Shown here: one piece after another, positions 34,677-43,798 of the stretch
Layout: every line of letters begins with the position of its first letter
Numbering within the stretch: position 1 is the first letter of the stretch
Assembly (NCBI GenBank): GCA_902798615.1
Contig: CADBXL010000001.1
Coordinates: 62,001-126,000, forward strand
From: an uncultured Bacteroidales bacterium
GTDB lineage: Bacteria > Bacteroidota > Bacteroidia > Bacteroidales > Bacteroidaceae
DNA length: 64,000 bases
Reading direction: 5' to 3'
Made by a program: the position numbers and the translations under genes
The notes under the pieces: model-generated
Seen by the model: the letters and a program-made list of their open reading frames with translations, nothing else
Database searches by the model: none
What the model was told of the DNA's origin: nothing

Positions 34677-35945
34677 ATGGAGAACAAGAATCTTTTCTCT
34701 CAGGGCTTTATCGGCTCTGAACCAGTCAACGAGGCTCCAACACAAGCCTTCGAACAGCCTACGGCTAAACCTGAAACCCAGGAAGAAGAGGACATGAACC
34801 TACTTCCTGCCATCTGTTTTCTTGAGCAGAACTTTCAATTTCGCCACAATGTACTCAGTGGCATGGTTGAGTACAAGAAGAATGGAGCGAACGATATTCT
34901 GTTTCAGCCACTTACCAATGCAGCCCTCAACACCTTAATAATAAAAGCTAAGGTGGATATGCCAGAAGAGGCTAACCTGAAGTCAGATATCAAGACCTAT
35001 CTTGAAAGTGACATGATTCCTCTTCACGATCCTGTGAAGGAGTATCTTGACAGCCTTCCTAAATGGGATGGCGTTGATCGCATTTCCAATTTCTGGAAGC
35101 GCATCCCAGGTCTTTCAGACGAGAAGGTTGAGTTCCTTCACATCTGGCATCTGTCAACTGTAGTTCATTGGATGGGCAAGGACGAGGAACATGGTAATGA
35201 GACCGTACCTCTTTTCATTGGCAATCAAGGATGTGGTAAGAGCACTTTTTGTCTTCACATCCTTCCTCCACAGTTGCGCTGCTACTATCTCGACCACTTC
35301 AACCTTGGCAACAAGTTTGACAAGGAGATGGCACTTAGCAATTCTCTGCTCATCTGTCTTGATGAGATAGACCAATACAAGAAAGGGCAGATCGCCGAAC
35401 TCAAGCAAGCGCTGTCAAAAGTGTCCGTGAACAGTCGCAAGATCTATGGTCGTACTATAGATTTACATCAACGCTATGCCTCTTTCATTGCCACGACCAA
35501 CAACCGTCATCCCCTTATGGATAAGACAGGAAGTCGTCGCTATCTCACTATAGGCATTCCTGACGGAGAGTTTGTTGACTATAAGTCAGCAATAGAATAT
35601 GATCAACTCTTTGCTCAACTCAAGTACGAGATTGATGTAGAGCAAAAGCGATATTGGTTTACCAATGATGAGATTGCTCGCATTCAAGAACTTAACACAC
35701 CTTTCGAGGCTTCAATCGACCTCGAGCACATGATCAGCAGTTTCTTCCATAAGCCGGAAAACGGTGAGAAATGTGAAGGAGTCACCTCTATGGATATCCG
35801 TAAATCCCTAAGTTATGAATATCCTGAGGTACCAGCAAGTAATTTTTCTTCTATCAAGATAGGTCTTGCCCTGAAGGAACTGAAGGTTAAGAAAATGCGT
35901 TCCAAGCGTGGCATTACCTATTCTCTGATTAAGACTGCCGCCTAA
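34677..35945 (+). CDS. VirE-family (SF3-helicase-like) ATPase
   Basis: A 422-residue protein of the virulence-associated E / phage-primase-helicase ATPase type. Walker A is IGNQGCGKST (181-190), Walker B LLICLDEID (224-232), the sensor strand ASFIATTNN (268-276) and arginine finger TGSRRYL (284-290). PKWDGVDRI before the ATPase is typical of the family. The first 45 residues are Glu/Pro-rich and look disordered, and there is no primase domain. In mobile elements such ATPases act in replication. It is flanked by inverted CTCTACA arrays that could be its DNA target (inference). Confidence 0.83.
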   Translation: MENKNLFSQGFIGSEPVNEAPTQAFEQPTAKPETQEEEDMNLLPAICFLEQNFQFRHNVLSGMVEYKKNGANDILFQPLTNAALNTLIIKAKVDMPEEANLKSDIKTYLESDMIPLHDPVKEYLDSLPKWDGVDRISNFWKRIPGLSDEKVEFLHIWHLSTVVHWMGKDEEHGNETVPLFIGNQGCGKSTFCLHILPPQLRCYYLDHFNLGNKFDKEMALSNSLLICLDEIDQYKKGQIAELKQALSKVSVNSRKIYGRTIDLHQRYASFIATTNNRHPLMDKTGSRRYLTIGIPDGEFVDYKSAIEYDQLFAQLKYEIDVEQKRYWFTNDEIARIQELNTPFEASIDLEHMISSFFHKPENGEKCEGVTSMDIRKSLSYEYPEVPASNFSSIKIGLALKELKVKKMRSKRGITYSLIKTAA

Positions 35946-35946
35946 A

Positions 35947-36051
35947 TGGTGTAGAGATGTAGAGTTGGTGTAGAGTTCCTCGCAACTCTACACCATTCTA
36001 TTCTTCTTATAAACAGCTTATTATCTCTTGTCTGGTGTAGAGTGTAGAGTT
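35947..36051. repeat. Right TGTAGAG repeat cluster of the VirE unit
   Basis: TGGTGTAGAG (35947), ATGTAGAGT (35957), TGGTGTAGAGTT (35966), the inverted AACTCTACACCA (35984-35995) and the terminal 19-mer (36033-36051). The pair 35966-35977 / 35984-35995 forms a perfect 12-bp hairpin with a 6-base loop right after the stop codon, possibly also a terminator. Confidence 0.8.
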
Positions 36052-36205
36052 GATTACATTTTTCTCGTGAAAAAGATTCAATCTGTACGCATAAAGTTTA
36101 TTCCCAAAGGTTTTAGGAACGTCAATCACAAGCATAAGCGAGAAAATCCCTTGGATCTGTGCAATCTGTGATTCCCCAAATAAAGTCAGGGTAAAAAACT
36201 CTCTT

Positions 36206-37144
36206 CTATAGAGAATATCCGATTTCCCAAAGCCATTTTTCAACTCCCTTCATTCTAATAGACCACAAGCCTTTTTCGAGAGCAGTCTGACTATTCAAAT
36301 CAACTAAATTCTGATAATCCTCAATGTGATTTAATATATCAAGAATAAAAGTGTTTATTTCTTCCTTTTTATCAGGTAATTCTAATACAGGATTATAACC
36401 ACAAATATCTATCAATTCCTTTGGAGCATGACCAACAATCACCATTCGTGAAAGCATAGCTTCCCAATATCTCTGTGTCAAAGTTTCAACACCTTGGGCT
36501 ATATCAGGATGAGTCATACTCTTAGGCAGACAGACTGTAATCCTTGTATCTCCCATAGCATCATATAGTTCTTCATTTGAGAAAATGAATTTACCATCCA
36601 CATATGTGCAAACATGATTTTCTATCGTCAGTTTGCCCAATACACGCTCATTTGAACGCCCAAATTCCAGCATATTGATACTTCTTTCTGAAAGAAGCTT
36701 TCCCTTTTTATATTTAGAAGCATCAACAGCTTCGGGACACCAAAGCATTTTTACTTGAGGACATCGTTTTTGCATCTCTTCCATCTCCATACGGGAAGTA
36801 AATATTGCTGTACGTGTCTCATGTCTTTTGAACCACGCCTCCATTTTGTCATAATAGCATGGCCAACAATCCCAAATAAATGGTATCACCTCATGAGTTG
36901 CATAATAAGGAAATGTGTCAAATGTAATAGAGACTGGTTCTACAAACATTAGCACCGCAGTCTTTTTGTCTCTGTATATTCGTGGTATTTCATACAGAAA
37001 AAACCAATGATGCAGGATTTTCCATGGAAAATGGCTCTTCCCTGCCTGTAAGCCACAATTAAGCAATCCCTCGAATGCAGGATATTTAAAGTTTAGATGC
37101 CCATGGTGAATATATGGCGGTACTATTTTTAGCAACTTTCCCAT
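36206..37144 (-). CDS. Glycosyltransferase, GT-B fold (GT4/CgeB-like)
   Basis: A 312-residue protein with GT-B features: MGKLLKIVPPYIHHGHLN at the start, VPFIWDCWPCYYDK-type central strands, CPEAVDASKYKKG in the usual linker, and QGVETLTQRYWEAMLSRMVIVGHAP with Glu residues where the donor pyrophosphate binds. The frame opens with GTG at 37165 inside the upstream gene; the ATG at 37144 gives the better start. Donor unknown. Confidence 0.72.
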   Translation of the reverse strand: MGKLLKIVPPYIHHGHLNFKYPAFEGLLNCGLQAGKSHFPWKILHHWFFLYEIPRIYRDKKTAVLMFVEPVSITFDTFPYYATHEVIPFIWDCWPCYYDKMEAWFKRHETRTAIFTSRMEMEEMQKRCPQVKMLWCPEAVDASKYKKGKLLSERSINMLEFGRSNERVLGKLTIENHVCTYVDGKFIFSNEELYDAMGDTRITVCLPKSMTHPDIAQGVETLTQRYWEAMLSRMVIVGHAPKELIDICGYNPVLELPDKKEEINTFILDILNHIEDYQNLVDLNSQTALEKGLWSIRMKGVEKWLWEIGYSL

Positions 37145-37154
37145 ATTCACAAAT

Positions 37155-38240
37155 TCAAAAAGCACTCAACTTTACCCCAAATTTCTCAGCCAAATGAATC
37201 AATATCACAAGTAAAGATGCCATGCGATACTTGACCATTAATGAAGGAACTCTGAATTTAAGAGGTAAACCACCAAGCGATATAGAACGACATGCCTCTT
37301 TTACATCATCAAGTGCCATATAAGTTTTTACATCCTTAATACACGCACTTATTGGCAACTTCGCACCACGAACTGCAATTTCTACAGCCCCTAGAACTAT
37401 AGTACCACTATACATAGAGAAGATATCCTCACCATATAAAGCTTTGGCGATAGTACGTAACTTAGCTCTCTCTACCACTCCATCAATCTTTGCCTTAAGT
37501 AGATTCATACTGTTTGAAAGCGAATTTTGTAATCCTCCATTTGCCCTCATTATATAGTTGTAAAAGACATTTTCCACAGCACAAACCTTATTTGAATGAA
37601 GCAGTACATTCAACACAAAATACTTGTCCTCACTGAGTTTTACCCCCTTAGAAAAACGAATATTATTCTCCTCAAGCAATGAGCGTCTGAACATAAATCG
37701 CCATACAGAGGCAAATTCCTTGTTCTTCCATGGATTATCATTTGTCCAGTTATCAAAATCATCCTGTCCAAAACCAATAAACTTAGGGAGACATTCTTTC
37801 ATTATCGCCATATGTGTGCCATAGGAACATTCTTTTGTCGTGGTATCATACGACCAATTCCCACGGTATTCCTCTATAGTTCTATGTCCGAAATATATAG
37901 CATCACAATCTTCTGTCTTTGCCTTTTTATATATCGTAGAAAATAAACCTGGATTCAAGTAATCATCAGGATCCATAAAATAGATATACTCCCCTTTTGC
38001 AATGTTCAATCCCTCGTTACGAGCCTGTGCAACCCCTTGATTTGGAGTTGTTAGAATCGTAACATTTGGCATATTCTCCCATTTTTCACAAACTTCAAGA
38101 AGATTATCAGGAGAACCATCATTCACAATGATTATTTCATAATCATCAAAATCTTGCATCAAGATGCTATCCATCGCACGTTCAATAAATGAAACGACAT
38201 TATAACATGGAAGAATAACAGAAATCTTATAAACACCCAT
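37155..38240 (-). CDS. Glycosyltransferase family 2
   Basis: A 361-residue GT-A enzyme. N-terminal KISVILPCYNVVSFIERAMDSILMQDFDDYEIIIVNDGSPD and FMDPDDYLNPG (DxD-like site) are classical GT2 motifs. The ATG at 38240 is preferred to the upstream TTG. It follows the next gene upstream by 37 bases. Donor and acceptor unknown. Confidence 0.87.
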   Translation of the reverse strand: MGVYKISVILPCYNVVSFIERAMDSILMQDFDDYEIIIVNDGSPDNLLEVCEKWENMPNVTILTTPNQGVAQARNEGLNIAKGEYIYFMDPDDYLNPGLFSTIYKKAKTEDCDAIYFGHRTIEEYRGNWSYDTTTKECSYGTHMAIMKECLPKFIGFGQDDFDNWTNDNPWKNKEFASVWRFMFRRSLLEENNIRFSKGVKLSEDKYFVLNVLLHSNKVCAVENVFYNYIMRANGGLQNSLSNSMNLLKAKIDGVVERAKLRTIAKALYGEDIFSMYSGTIVLGAVEIAVRGAKLPISACIKDVKTYMALDDVKEACRSISLGGLPLKFRVPSLMVKYRMASLLVILIHLAEKFGVKLSAF

Positions 38241-38277
38241 TATATTCAATAATAAATATATCTACAATTAATAAAAT

Positions 38278-39351
38278 TTATTTTTTTACAATAAAATTCA
38301 TCTTCTCTAAAACCGTATATTTTATAGATCTCATAAAATTAATTATTTTGTTTTTTTTCTGAATCCGTCTAAAATATGTCCGGAAATATTTGAATTTTTC
38401 AGAATTTGTTCTTTCCGAAAGAATAGTCAACAAATATCTTTTCTCTTTAGATGTTGCATAAGTTATACATTGTGACAAATTACTATAATTAGAAAAATTT
38501 GATATTTCCTTTATGACACTTTCTTTTTCTATTCTTACACAATTAAAAAGATCACCAATAGCTCCAATAATATTGTCACCAAAAACGCCATACATTTCTT
38601 TATATGGAATTTCGTTTCCATAAACAGCCTGAAACATTTTCGTTTCAAGTTCTCTCAAATAGTCTAAACTATTCGAGATATGTAATCGTGGTTTCATGAT
38701 TAAAGAATTAGAGTTTACAACCTGATAATGGTATAATGGTTCGTTAATATAGTATAAAGTCTTCACATTGGAAAGATACTGAACACAAAAACAAACATCC
38801 TCAAGATATGAAATAGACTGATTAAAACGAATCTTTCCCTGTTCTATTATCTGCTTACTATATATTGTAGTTCCAATACAATGAATAATATGTGTAGATT
38901 CCAACTTAATAAAATCTGCTAACCAATCTCGAGCAGTATAACGACCTGTAGGCTTATAACTATATGCAAACTCCCGTTTGTTACTATTGGAGAATATGTA
39001 TTTATACGAGAAGAAAATGGCATCATATGAGGTGTTAGACAAGTGTTCTTTACATTTACTCAAAGTCCCTGGCTCAAGAGCATCATCACTATCAACAAAA
39101 CAAATATAGTCTCCTGACGCAACATCCAATCCGACATTACGGGCAGAAGATACTCCCCCATTAATTTTATCTATAACTTTTATACACTCATTTTCTTTCT
39201 CAAATTTCTTAATTATAGAAAGTGAATTATCTGTAGAACCATCATTAACGAGAATAATCTCTTTTTCAACATCTTGTTCTAAGAGATTAATAATTGTATT
39301 AGACACAAAAGCTCCTGCATTATAAACAGGTACTATAATAGAAAATTTCAT
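38278..39351 (-). CDS. Glycosyltransferase family 2
   Basis: A 357-residue GT2 enzyme with FSIIVPVYNAGAFVSNTI, EIILVNDGSTDNS and CFVDSDDALEPG (DxD). The gene is one base from the next, so it is operonic. Its C-terminal part is very lysine-rich and AT-rich. Specificity not readable. Confidence 0.87.
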   Translation of the reverse strand: MKFSIIVPVYNAGAFVSNTIINLLEQDVEKEIILVNDGSTDNSLSIIKKFEKENECIKVIDKINGGVSSARNVGLDVASGDYICFVDSDDALEPGTLSKCKEHLSNTSYDAIFFSYKYIFSNSNKREFAYSYKPTGRYTARDWLADFIKLESTHIIHCIGTTIYSKQIIEQGKIRFNQSISYLEDVCFCVQYLSNVKTLYYINEPLYHYQVVNSNSLIMKPRLHISNSLDYLRELETKMFQAVYGNEIPYKEMYGVFGDNIIGAIGDLFNCVRIEKESVIKEISNFSNYSNLSQCITYATSKEKRYLLTILSERTNSEKFKYFRTYFRRIQKKNKIINFMRSIKYTVLEKMNFIVKK

Positions 39352-39352
39352 A

Positions 39353-40195
39353 TTACCTAAATAGTTTTTCTATTTTTAGAAGAATCTTATGCAAAAGTAA
39401 CAGGTCATATCTATAGAATAATGCTGGATACATATCCCTACAAGCCATAGGATAATTAGGACGTTCTTCTACAAAGAAACGATATAAACACATTTTATAC
39501 CAAAAATCTCCTTTTGAAAAACAAAGGTGTCCAAGAAAATCCTCACATATATTCTTTCGAGCAGAACTTGCTTCTGCAAAATCCACATTATGAATCTCAG
39601 TTACATACTGAGAAGAATATATTTTTGCATTTCTGATTAGTCTCAACTCAAGTTCATAATCCTCAAATCTTCTAATTTTTTCGTCATATAGATTACTTTT
39701 ACTTATATTAGATCGAATAATGGCATGTCCACATGAAGGACTTATCTGACGAAAATACAAAGCACGATAAGGATTCTTAACCCAGCCCCTAATTGGATGA
39801 AATCTTCTATGCAATTGATCTTTACATCTAACATAACCACAGAAATCAATTATGTCAGCCTCAGGATGGGACTCAACTTCTTGCATCATAATTAGAAGCG
39901 CATTTTCAGCAAGTTCATCATCAGCATCAAGCGTAACAATCCATTCTCCTCTTGCAGCCTTTATACCAGTATTTCGAGCCTTAGACGGTCCGCCATTTTC
40001 TTGTGTAATAATTGTATATCTACACAGAGATTCGTAATTATGCATGAATTGTTCAACAATTCGAACACTTTCATCTGTTGAGCCATCATCCACAACTATA
40101 ATCTCGAAATCCTTATAGCTCTGCGAAACAACAGAACGCAATGAGGATTCAATCGCCTTTTCTTTATTATACAGAGGTATTATTATAGAAATCAT
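39353..40195 (-). CDS. Glycosyltransferase family 2
   Basis: A 280-residue GT2 enzyme: MISIIIPLYNKEKAIESSLRS, FEIIVVDDGSTDESV and VTLDADDELAENAL with the DxD. Its start overlaps the stop of the upstream GT8-like gene by 4 bases. Short for the family, essentially the catalytic domain only. Confidence 0.87.
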   Translation of the reverse strand: MISIIIPLYNKEKAIESSLRSVVSQSYKDFEIIVVDDGSTDESVRIVEQFMHNYESLCRYTIITQENGGPSKARNTGIKAARGEWIVTLDADDELAENALLIMMQEVESHPEADIIDFCGYVRCKDQLHRRFHPIRGWVKNPYRALYFRQISPSCGHAIIRSNISKSNLYDEKIRRFEDYELELRLIRNAKIYSSQYVTEIHNVDFAEASSARKNICEDFLGHLCFSKGDFWYKMCLYRFFVEERPNYPMACRDMYPALFYRYDLLLLHKILLKIEKLFR

Positions 40196-41190
40196 CTTTT
40201 CTTAGTATATCTATGTAATTTCTCAAGCCAAACAGCCATTTTTAGCATAATTGCGCTTGCAGCTCCACCATCCTTATAAATTTTCACAAAGTTCTTTCCT
40301 GCCTCAGTAAAGAGGAAAGACATCTCATCTCTCCCCACAGGTATAGTCATACTAGCCCATTGAGATTTACAAGTCTTTATTTGCTCTGCACATTCAGGGG
40401 ATATTGTTCCTGCAATCTTTATATCTTTGTATATTTGTAGTCCCAAGAATGGAGAATAACTCTGGTCGGAAATAAAATCCATATGCAAAAAATGAACGAT
40501 TGCAGCCTCAGAGAAATATTGCAGTCCCATGGCCACCTGAGCATTATAGATATCAGGAATAAGTTTTATAATGTTCCCCATCTCATAATCACTCTGCCAT
40601 AATGCAGGCTGATCCTGACTCTTGCCTTTTTCAAAAGACGAATACGTCCAATTCTGATTCCAGCGTCGAAACAATTCATGAGCAACACTTGTGTCTTTTA
40701 CAAGCAACACACCACCATTAACCAAATATCCATTATGTGTAATGTCATTTCCGAAGATTGACTTAACTATGCCTGTCATTCCATCGGCAAAGATATTGTC
40801 TTTTAACAAAAGATTACTATCTGGAACTCCTGCGACATCCCATCCAACCTTATTTGCTAATTCATCAATCCCTGCCAAAGGCTTACAAACAATCGTATCT
40901 GTATCTATATAGAAAAAATCACCTTTAATAAATTCACGTATTCTTGTTTTTATTTCACGAGAACGTTCCTTTGGAGTATATGTCTCAGGAACATCAGCCA
41001 CGACGACATTTGTAATCAATGCCATAAGTTCTGCATTGGCTTTAACACGTTGTGCAGTTGGCTTATCGACAACAACATCTACAATCACATCAGGCTCATA
41101 TTGTCTTAAAGACCATACAGAAGCCCACAATTCTTCCAAGAACAAATCTTTTTCTGAACTAACCAATACATATACTATCTGCGTCTTCAT
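40192..41190 (-). CDS. Nucleotide-diphospho-sugar transferase (GT8-like)
   Basis: A 332-residue GT-A protein: IVYVLVSSEKDLFLEELWASVWSLR, then DFFYIDTDTIVCKPL with a DTD metal motif, VNGGVLLVKDTS, DQPALWQ and HFLHMDF near the end. The order resembles GT8-type glucosyl/galactosyltransferases. It overlaps its neighbours on both sides by 4 bases (ATGA), so translation is coupled. Confidence 0.75.
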   Translation of the reverse strand: MKTQIVYVLVSSEKDLFLEELWASVWSLRQYEPDVIVDVVVDKPTAQRVKANAELMALITNVVVADVPETYTPKERSREIKTRIREFIKGDFFYIDTDTIVCKPLAGIDELANKVGWDVAGVPDSNLLLKDNIFADGMTGIVKSIFGNDITHNGYLVNGGVLLVKDTSVAHELFRRWNQNWTYSSFEKGKSQDQPALWQSDYEMGNIIKLIPDIYNAQVAMGLQYFSEAAIVHFLHMDFISDQSYSPFLGLQIYKDIKIAGTISPECAEQIKTCKSQWASMTIPVGRDEMSFLFTEAGKNFVKIYKDGGAASAIMLKMAVWLEKLHRYTKKR

Positions 41191-42050
41191 AACATATTTA
41201 GTTTATGGAGAATTCTAACAACATAAAAGTTAAAAAACTTTTTTTCTTTGTAATACGAGTTTATCAAGTCCGTATATATTGCCTCTAAATAAGAATCCAG
41301 CAATGATGTATTTTTTCTACCAATCTCCAGATGGTTGTTTAAGTCAGAAATAGCATCCTTAAACACAGATAACCTATGTTTGTTCATACTTGACGGATAT
41401 GTACGATAACTCAGCGTTGTCTCATCTGTTCCATCGTGAATATATGTTATCTTACCAATCGTTGCTATACCTTTACAATTTAAAAGATACTGATAGCAGA
41501 ATAATCGATCTTCACCCAAAGACAACTTTTCATCAAAAAACAAGTTTTCCTTATTTCTGTAAGTTCTATCCCATGGTACTTGAAATCTCAGGAACTCAGT
41601 TTCTGAAATGAATTTCCTAATGCTCTCTATTCCTATATATTTTCCTATATTATATCCATGTTCGGTAGTCTTATCTGGATGCATAAATCGGAAACCTGTC
41701 ATAACAAGATCCACATCATCTGTAGCTGCATCCATCAATGAAGCAATATGGTCAGGCATAAGGGAATCATCACTATCAATAAAGACCAACCACTCACCAC
41801 TTGCAATATTTAGCCCGTAATTCCTTGCAGAACTTACTCCACCATTTTCTTTATGGACGACCTTGAATCTTGTATCACGAATAGCATATTCATCAATAAT
41901 CGTAGAAGAATCATCAGTGCAACCATCGTCAACAACAATACACTCATAATCCTGATAAGATTGGGCAAGGATGCTATCCAGACATCGACACAATTTGTTC
42001 CCTGTATTATAGACAGGAATAATGATTGATACCTTTTTTACTTCTCCCAT
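41187..42050 (-). CDS. Glycosyltransferase family 2
   Basis: A 287-residue GT2 enzyme with VSIIIPVYNTGNKLCRCLDSI, CIVVDDGCTDDSS and WLVFIDSDDSLMPDHI. It overlaps the acyltransferase gene by 13 bases upstream and the GT8-like gene by 4 downstream. Specificity unknown. Confidence 0.87.
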   Translation of the reverse strand: MGEVKKVSIIIPVYNTGNKLCRCLDSILAQSYQDYECIVVDDGCTDDSSTIIDEYAIRDTRFKVVHKENGGVSSARNYGLNIASGEWLVFIDSDDSLMPDHIASLMDAATDDVDLVMTGFRFMHPDKTTEHGYNIGKYIGIESIRKFISETEFLRFQVPWDRTYRNKENLFFDEKLSLGEDRLFCYQYLLNCKGIATIGKITYIHDGTDETTLSYRTYPSSMNKHRLSVFKDAISDLNNHLEIGRKNTSLLDSYLEAIYTDLINSYYKEKKFFNFYVVRILHKLNML

Positions 42051-42682
42051 TCAATATCTTTTCTTATTACCCTAGCAGGAACACCACCAACAAGTGACTT
42101 CGATTCCGTAATAGATTTTGACACAACCGCTCCCTGAGCGACTATGCATCCTTCTGCGATCTTTACATTCTTTGTGACAATAGTGTTTGAAGTCAGCCAA
42201 ACATGATTACCAATATCAATGGAACCTACACGCTTTACAGCCTTACCATCATGCAAAATAGAATGCCCATCGTCTGTATTTATCTGAACATTCCACCCCA
42301 ATGAACACTCATCACCTATCTTAATTCGTTCTGCAGAACGAATATGACAGTTCTTATTACAATAGAAATTCCTACCAAATTCAATAAAGGCATTTTTGTC
42401 ACAGCGTATCGTAGTCCCCTGCCCTATCACACACATCGCGTTCATGATAAGCTTTGCACCATCCTCCAAATATATTCCACCTTTCATTTCCTGCAGTCCC
42501 ACACTACCGCAATCACCCAAGAAGAAATTCTTGCGATAAGGGAAATCAAGAATTATCTGTCCACGCTTCAACTTCATCACCTTGAAGTTTGTCGTAATCC
42601 AAATAGGAAGATATATTGCCTGCTTGAAAGGAAGATATCTGAAATTGAAATATATGGATTTAAAGCGATTTAGGATATTCAT
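42038..42682 (-). CDS. Left-handed beta-helix acyltransferase
   Basis: A 214-residue hexapeptide-repeat protein (GGIYLEDGAKLIMNAMCVIGQGTTI; IDIGNHVWLTSNTIVTKNVKIAEGCIVAQGAVVSKS; GGVPARVIRK). It would acetylate a sugar of the repeat unit. The open frame reaches 42799, but the ATG at 42682 overlaps the upstream stop as TAATG and begins MNILNRFKSIYFNFRYLP, the usual N-terminus of such enzymes, so it is chosen. Confidence 0.83.
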   Translation of the reverse strand: MNILNRFKSIYFNFRYLPFKQAIYLPIWITTNFKVMKLKRGQIILDFPYRKNFFLGDCGSVGLQEMKGGIYLEDGAKLIMNAMCVIGQGTTIRCDKNAFIEFGRNFYCNKNCHIRSAERIKIGDECSLGWNVQINTDDGHSILHDGKAVKRVGSIDIGNHVWLTSNTIVTKNVKIAEGCIVAQGAVVSKSITESKSLVGGVPARVIRKDIEWEK

Positions 42683-43629
42683 TATATATTTTTCTGACGA
42701 ACATAAACACGTAACCAAGAATAAAACAGAACTGGCATTGATAGGTTTAATTCGCTCTTTAATCTTGAATAAAATCTTAAAAAAGCTCTGAACCCACACA
42801 TCTGTATATTATTTTCAACATTCCGAACAATTTTTCTTCTACAGTTTTCTAAAGCAAAACTCACTAACATTTTTTCAGAATCCTCAACAATTTTCGTCCT
42901 ATACTCTTTTATCCATTTCCAAAAATCTAAAGACGCCATTACCTTTTTTTCCGCTTCATTAGAATTATACCATGAATTTGAAATACTTATAGATGAATTT
43001 CTGAAACCAAAAACTACACTTCTAGTATTTGCACATCCATCACTCGACATCAGAATATGGGTAGCATCATCAGAAAACCATGCAGCAGGAAAATCTACAT
43101 ATTTAGCTTTTTCTTTAAAAGGTTGAGTTCTATAACAAAAGTTTGCTTCGCATGATATATAATTCCCAGAAAATATTTGTGAGAAAAAATGAGCCTGATC
43201 CAACAAATCTGGATACATTATATCATTAAGAAGCAATGCACCATACTCATCAATGTATTTTACCCTGCCACGAAATACGTCTACGCTTGGATACTTATTA
43301 GTTAATCTTTCTATTTCTTCAAGATAATGAGCCTCATAAACATCATCGTCACTCGCCATAATGAAGAATTCCGTGTCACATAAATCTACTAACAGATTCC
43401 AATGAGCGACAAGACTAATACTTCCAATATTCTTTTCGTTGCGTCTATATCCAAATCTAGAATCATTCCCAACAATTCTATCATAGATACTTTTTAAGTC
43501 TTCTGGCGAACAATCATCGGACACTAAAACTTTAAATTCCTTGAATGTCTGTTTTTTTATACTTAATAGAGCTTCCTCAAAATATTTCGCCTTATAGGCT
43601 GGAAGGAGAAAAGTATATTTTGATTCCAT
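42682..43629 (-). CDS. Glycosyltransferase family 2
   Basis: A 315-residue GT2 enzyme: YTFLLPAYKAKYFEEALLSIKKQ, FKVLVSDDCSPEDL and FFIMASDDDVYEAHYLEEI with the metal-binding acidic run. Stop overlaps the acyltransferase start by one base. Specificity unknown. Confidence 0.86.
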   Translation of the reverse strand: MESKYTFLLPAYKAKYFEEALLSIKKQTFKEFKVLVSDDCSPEDLKSIYDRIVGNDSRFGYRRNEKNIGSISLVAHWNLLVDLCDTEFFIMASDDDVYEAHYLEEIERLTNKYPSVDVFRGRVKYIDEYGALLLNDIMYPDLLDQAHFFSQIFSGNYISCEANFCYRTQPFKEKAKYVDFPAAWFSDDATHILMSSDGCANTRSVVFGFRNSSISISNSWYNSNEAEKKVMASLDFWKWIKEYRTKIVEDSEKMLVSFALENCRRKIVRNVENNIQMCGFRAFLRFYSRLKSELNLSMPVLFYSWLRVYVRQKNI

Positions 43630-43798
43630 CTTTAATTATTTTCAATATACACTTACATTAATGACAAATCAATACAAACATTTTAGCATTGTCATAATAC
43701 TTAATAATATAAACTAAATTATTATGATTTCAAATAGCTCTCAGATATTGAAAATGAAGTTGTGAAACATACGAAACCTCAATGTAGATTTCATTGAT

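Larger units (their letters stand above)
34422..36051. mobile_element. Putative element: single VirE-like gene between inverted repeat arrays
   Basis: The 19-mer AACTCTACACTCTACACCA at 34422-34440 is exactly complementary to 36033-36051. An inner pair of 22 bases (34496-34517 and 35956-35977) is also perfectly inverted. Both ends are clusters of CTCTACA/TGTAGAG units. The gene inside (34677-35945) runs plus, against the surrounding minus-strand polysaccharide genes, and has its own promoter. No transposase or integrase is present and no target-site duplication was established. Confidence 0.6.

Noticed and set aside
34677..35945. Possible complete prophage or plasmid around the VirE-like gene
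   Set aside because: No integrase, capsid, relaxase or primase gene nearby; polysaccharide genes resume on both sides within 200-600 bp.
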